Below are positions 40,501 through 46,500 of a stretch of 64,000 bases of DNA, piece by piece. The stretch spans positions 57,342,977-57,406,976 of the forward strand of contig NC_092497.1 in assembly GCF_047495875.1 (NCBI RefSeq), in the 5' to 3' direction. Position 1 is the first letter of the stretch; each line of letters begins with the position of its first letter. The stretch is from Pithys albifrons albifrons (Eukaryota > Chordata > Aves > Passeriformes > Thamnophilidae). The notes beneath the pieces were generated by a model that worked only from the letters and a program-made list of their open reading frames with translations, was not told the origin of the DNA and made no database searches. The position numbers and the translations under genes are program-made.

Positions 40501-43500
40501 TGACACTGTATATGGAGCCAGAGATTTCAGAAATCTTTCAGTGATGGCTTATAGATGTCTCTCCTGAGCTGTAGCTGCCAGTTCCAAGCTTAAACATCAT
40601 GTAGGCATGATTTAAATTACTTTTTTTGCAGAAGCATCACTTCACATTTGTCTTTGCTGAAGCTCTTCTGCCGTCTCTTTGAGACTCACTCACTCTTATA
40701 AAAAGTCTTCCCAGATTTTCTCAGTGTCATTAAGCTTTCAGCTCTCTGCAGAACTCAGTGTCTTCCTCAGATTGTTAGATTCCATTGTTCATCTCATTTT
40801 TTCAGGTCACTGATGAAGACTACTGAATAAAATTGTTTCTAACTCTGATCCCCTGCAAGATCACCCTATTCAGACTTCTCTATGCTGAAGAATTACAAGC
40901 TCTGCCCCTAAGCTCTGCTCTTTGCTTCCTGTTCATTAAATCGATCTTTCTTTCAGCCCTGTGATAACTCACATTCATAACCTCTGATGCATTACTTCGA
41001 CAAGGGTTTTCTGAAAATGCAGCTGTGTGTACAGAATCTGCTTTACAGAATTACAGAATCCCAGACTATTCTGAGTTGGAAGGGACCCACAAGGATCATC
41101 GAGTCCAACTCTTAAGTCCGTGGCCCACACAGGGGATTGAACCCACGACCTTGGCATTATTACAACCAAGTTTTAACCAACTGAGCTAATCTCAGGGTCA
41201 ACCTGTGTGCTTTTTCTTCCTGTTCAGAGTTGAGGCACAACCCTTAGAGAAGCTGTACCCACTTGTTTCTGACAGGCCACATTTAATGTCTCACTCTTCA
41301 TTATAGATTCCACAGTCTTACTGGGAATGGAAACCAGAATTGTTCACATGTGTTCCCAGGCACCCTTTTGAGTCCCCCTTGTAGGTGGGCATTACTTCAG
41401 CATTTTCTAATCTTCTGGAGAAGTGGCTGTTTGCAGTGCAGGATTACTTAACTTGGCCTGAGGTCTGTGATTTCATATTTGTCTTCCTTCTGAATTTGAG
41501 TAAATGCCATCTAAAACTGGTGAATTATTAACCTCCAACTTGTCTAACACCTTTTGCACATATCCTTCCAGCTGAGCCGGCTGCTCTGACCTCTTTGCTA
41601 GGGGAAAAATTGAGTGTCAGAATCTTCCCAACATACTGAACAGAAAAAACTGTCAAAATCAGCTACTTTGCCACAGGCCCCTGACTCGTTGGGTTTCCCT
41701 TTCACACTTTTTCCTGTTGTGGTCCCACTGATTCCCTAGCTGACTTTCTGCTTTTGGTGCACTGAAAGAACTTCTTATCATATCAACCATCCTTAGGAAG
41801 CATTCTTCAAATTATTTTTCTGTAAAATTTTCTTGTGCTTATTCTTCTCATTTAAACCAAGTGTGCATCTCTTAAATGCCAGACTTTTGACTGTTATTCC
41901 TCACTTAACTTTCCTCTGGTACTTTAGTTTCCTGCTGAGTTACTTTTCCATCTCTCTGCATCTCAGACAGCCTTTTGCATCTAAACTATTACAGTTCCTC
42001 TTTGCTGCAGTTTGCTGTGTGGGGGGTTCTTAAGGCAAGTCTAATGTTGTTCCAGGTGGTCTCCTCTTCGCAGTCAATGGAATGCCTTATCCTGGAGAGG
42101 CAGAACCAGTGCAAGGATTTGTGATGAACTTCTCTACTGGAGAAATAATTGATACTTTCATTCCACTTAGAAAGGTAGAGTATTACACAGAGTGCCTGTT
42201 GCATATAATTATGTATTTGAGAGCTCTCATAAGACTACTGCAGGAAGTAAGATGGTTTATAATGTAAGGTATTCAAAAGGAATTCTTCATAACACTAACT
42301 TAATAAACAGACTAGAATTTTGGGTCTTAGTTTCTACATGTGGTACTCATTTGAAAATGATACTACCCTCAAGGTGATTCCTGCAGATAATACCTTCAGG
42401 CAGGATAAGCCTATTTTATTGCTGCCAGACAGTTCTTAAAAGCTAATGTAAGAGAATAATGAAGGAATTGAAATACACATATACTTACTTAAATGTTTTT
42501 TTTTAATGTCAAGAAGTAGACTAAGTATTTTTACTAAGTAGTAAAAATACTTGACTGTGTGGTTATATCCCTTCTTTACAGAACAGTAGTGTGGAAGTTA
42601 AGACTAAATGTCCTGCATACAGTATTGCACATAAAAATTGTGGGGGGTTTAACAGTTTTCATATATGGTTGTAGAACAAAGAAGGAATGCTAACACTCCC
42701 ACTTCTGGGTAACACATACACCCTCTATTTGCAGTCCACTTTTAAATTATATTAAAGTTATTTTTTCTGAGCATATAGGAAGTAGCTGTGTTATATATAA
42801 ACTCAAAAACTAAATATGTGGATTTCAAACCAAGGTTATTTTTGAAAATGTATATTTCACAGGATAAAATTGAATGCAATAATATGAATGGAAATATTAT
42901 TAATATAGATTTTCTTTATCATTAATACATGGGATAATCTCAGTATCATTATCCCTGGAGTAGGCAAACATTCAGTAGGAATGGAATTCCTCTCTTTTCA
43001 CATAGGTAAGGCCTCACACCAGCACTTGCTGCGTTTTCCACTCTAAGGAAGGTTGAGTATGACCAGTCTCGAGTTCAGGGTTAAGGAGGCCTCCTGACTG
43101 CTGACACTTAAGGATGATCTGTGCCTACTTATCTTCACAGAGCTTTGAGATGCCACATGATATTGTTGCTTCAGAAGATAGAACTGTGTTCGTTGGAGAT
43201 GTTCATGCCAGAACAGTGTGGAAGTTTGCACCCACAGAAAGTATGTTCTTTTGCTTCTTAATGTCACAACTTCACATTTTGTGTCTTGGGGTCATTACCA
43301 CTTATCTGGTACCACTGGCGAAGAACCTGGTGGCTTAGTGACAGTGGGTTTGTTACTCTGCAAGCTCTGCCTGCCGAAATTGTGTGCTGCTGCTCAGTTT
43401 TCATTAAAAGACTGTCCTTCAGTATTGCTGCAGCTCTGCCAAAGAAGAGTCCCGAGCTCATGGGTTTGTTTGTTACAGAAGGAATATCAAAATGCATTTC

Positions 43501-46500
43501 CCTCATACATCTGTCCCTTGTAATGTCAGGACCTGCTTAAACAAAAGCATTTTGATAATTCCAGTGTATCATTTACTGAGAATTCAACTGCTTCCTTTGA
43601 GGTTATCATATAGGAAACTCCAGGAGATGAAGTAAAGACACAAGACAATTTGAAATTTGTTCTTTCATTGGGAGTACTTATCATTAGAAAATTAATCTAG
43701 TATAATTTGAAATCCTATTTTCACACAGAGGAAACACTTGCCACTTTTAATCTAGTGCACCCCAGGGCAAGCAGCCTGACTTCAGGGAGGGGGACCTGAT
43801 TAGTCAGACATCAATTTAGTAGGATTCAGAGAAGGGTTATACATTTTACAGAAGTAAAAATATAATCCACTGCTACATTATATGGGATAAAAAATGTACG
43901 AGACAGATAAAGCCTTAGGCTTCAGAATGTTAGTCATCCACTAAGATTCTGCTGCTATAAATGACTAAGCCAGTTATTCCATATTTGTCTGTTTACAATT
44001 CATGGATTTTCCTTTGGGGCATCTGGTATCTGCTGCACTTAATAACAGGAGACTGGGCCAGATAAATTGTAATTCTGATGGATTGTGGGTTTTTTTCTCA
44101 TCTAGTAAAATGAACAAGAACACTTCTAGGCTTTTATTCAAAAAAATGTGAGAATAAAAAAATAATGAAATTATTACAGGTTAGATAAGGGAAGTCCTTG
44201 TATATAATTGCCCTTTTAGTTTTTGCTGCAGTATAAAACTGCAGTAGGTAAGAAGCCCTGATTCAACCAGTCTTTAATCCATTATGATTTTGATTATAAT
44301 GCACAGTTTTATTTTTGTGAGAATGACTGGACTTTTACATGTACCCATAAAATCTCTCTGTGGCATAAGAGTTGATGATTGCAAGCACCGTTCATGAATC
44401 AAGGTCTTGCTTTTTTTTTCCATGGCTTGTGAGCTATTGAATGGTTTATATTCACTCTCCTTGGTGCTGATGGGATTGTTTACTGTAGGATTGAGCTGTA
44501 CTTTTGAGAAAGCTAGCAGAAAAATGTCACTGAGTGTCCTTCTGAAATGTCAGTTGTCCTGAAGAATGATTTTGTTTTACAGAACTGCAGCATCGGTCAG
44601 TTAAAAAGGCTGGTATTGAGGTACAGGAAATAAAAGGTTAGTCTGATTTATAATGGAAATGAGGGAACAAGTATGTTCACATAGACTAGGGCTGCTTCTG
44701 CCACCTTGCAGGGGAAAAATGCTAACTAGTTCTACTGTTTCATTTTCATGAGTTCATAGAATCATCGAATCAGTTGGGTTGGAAGAGATTTCTGAGATCA
44801 TCAACCCTTAATCCAACCCCACTTTGATTATGAGTTGGCATAGGAGACCTTGGAAAAGCTTCTAATAGTGTTACCTGGTAGATGCCATTTTACAGCCAAT
44901 CTAAACATTGCAATTTCAGTGATGACAAGTGCTTCACAGATACTGAGATAAAAATCTAACTGGTAGATTAATTCCATACCACCATCTGGTATGGTCCAGA
45001 TCAGTGTCTCTGGCAGCACCCTGAGATGCAGAAATAGCTCTGAGATATAACTGGGATAGTTACTGCCCAGCACCTCCCCCCTGCTCAGCAACCTTCAACC
45101 ACCAAAAAAAGGGTTATTTGAAATGGCAATTAGTTTATTTTTCTGTATAGTCTTTCAGTGCACAGCCTTGCCAGTCACACCTTATGGCAAGAAATACTAA
45201 TTTTTTTTCTACTTAGATTTGTTACCATGCATTTGCCATACTTCTTTTTTTTAATTTATTTGAATGAACAATGAAAAAAAAAGAAAACCATGTAGAAATA
45301 ATATAAGGAGATAAATAAATACAGCGGTAAAATATCAATTCAGGTAGATGTAAAGTAAGTTCAGCCATTTGTATTCTGTCACATAAGTCTTTTTTGTTGA
45401 AAAGGAAAAGTTCATTTCCCTCTCAGAGAACAAATACCAGGCCATGGTACTGTTTATAAAGGCCTTTATAAAATGTTCAGATGTTCTTAACGGGTTTTCT
45501 TTGGTTAAATTCAGAGCTTGTTTAGTTTGCTTTAGCCATGTATATGCAGACAAAGTACCAAAAGATCCCAATTGCCAAGTAAGGCATATAGAATAAAGTA
45601 GAATAAGGAAGGCTAATATCATGAAACAATGAAATCCCTACTACCAAAACCGTTCCCCTTTTATTTTATCTCTGTTGGTGCATCAGCCCTCCTGAGGCAC
45701 TCAGAAGGGCTGGCATCACAGCATGATGTATATCTAGGGATGTAGTAGTGCATTTTGGCTTTCGTTAGCTGGCAGTCCTAATGTCACGGAGAAGAAATGC
45801 AATAGTATCACCAGGATAAGAAAAAGTCTTTAAGTAACACTCTCCAAAACTGATTAGGGTGGGGAAGTTGAAATTAATGTCTTTCAACTCCACTGGAAGG
45901 AAAGAACAAATGGACTTTGTGTCAAAGGGACCCTGGTTAATAATGGGCAGCAGTGACCTGCAGGGTCACAGCCCCTGGTGACAAGCTGTTCCCTGTGCTT
46001 GTACTGCTGTGACATGGGGGAAAATATGTGGACAACTGTAGCTTAGCCCATGATTTTGGAGGAAAATTTTCCGTGGCTATAACTATTACTTGAATAGACA
46101 GCATGTTCTCATTGTATCGTTGTTATCCCTGTATTCCTGATAACACTGATATTGTTATCATTGTGCTAGTGCTGAGTGTAAACTGGGGCAGATTCAGGTT
46201 TGATTCAGAGTGTGTTTGTGGTCCAGCTGCTCGTTAAGACAATCTGACTTTAAAATACATAGCCAAAGAGTTTTACTCATTAAAAGTTACCACAGAGCAT
46301 GTGATACACACACAAAACAACATAAAGGTTTTTCCTGAAATAGTTTTTCTCCTTGTAGGTGGAGAGTTAACAAATTAGTCAGGAATGACTGGATGCAGTT
46401 TTCAAAATCTCCCCAGATTTATAGCAAACCAAGATGTTAAATAACAAGATGTAACAGTTCTGAAAATTTAACCCCTTGTCACAGTTTTATTAAAAAGATC

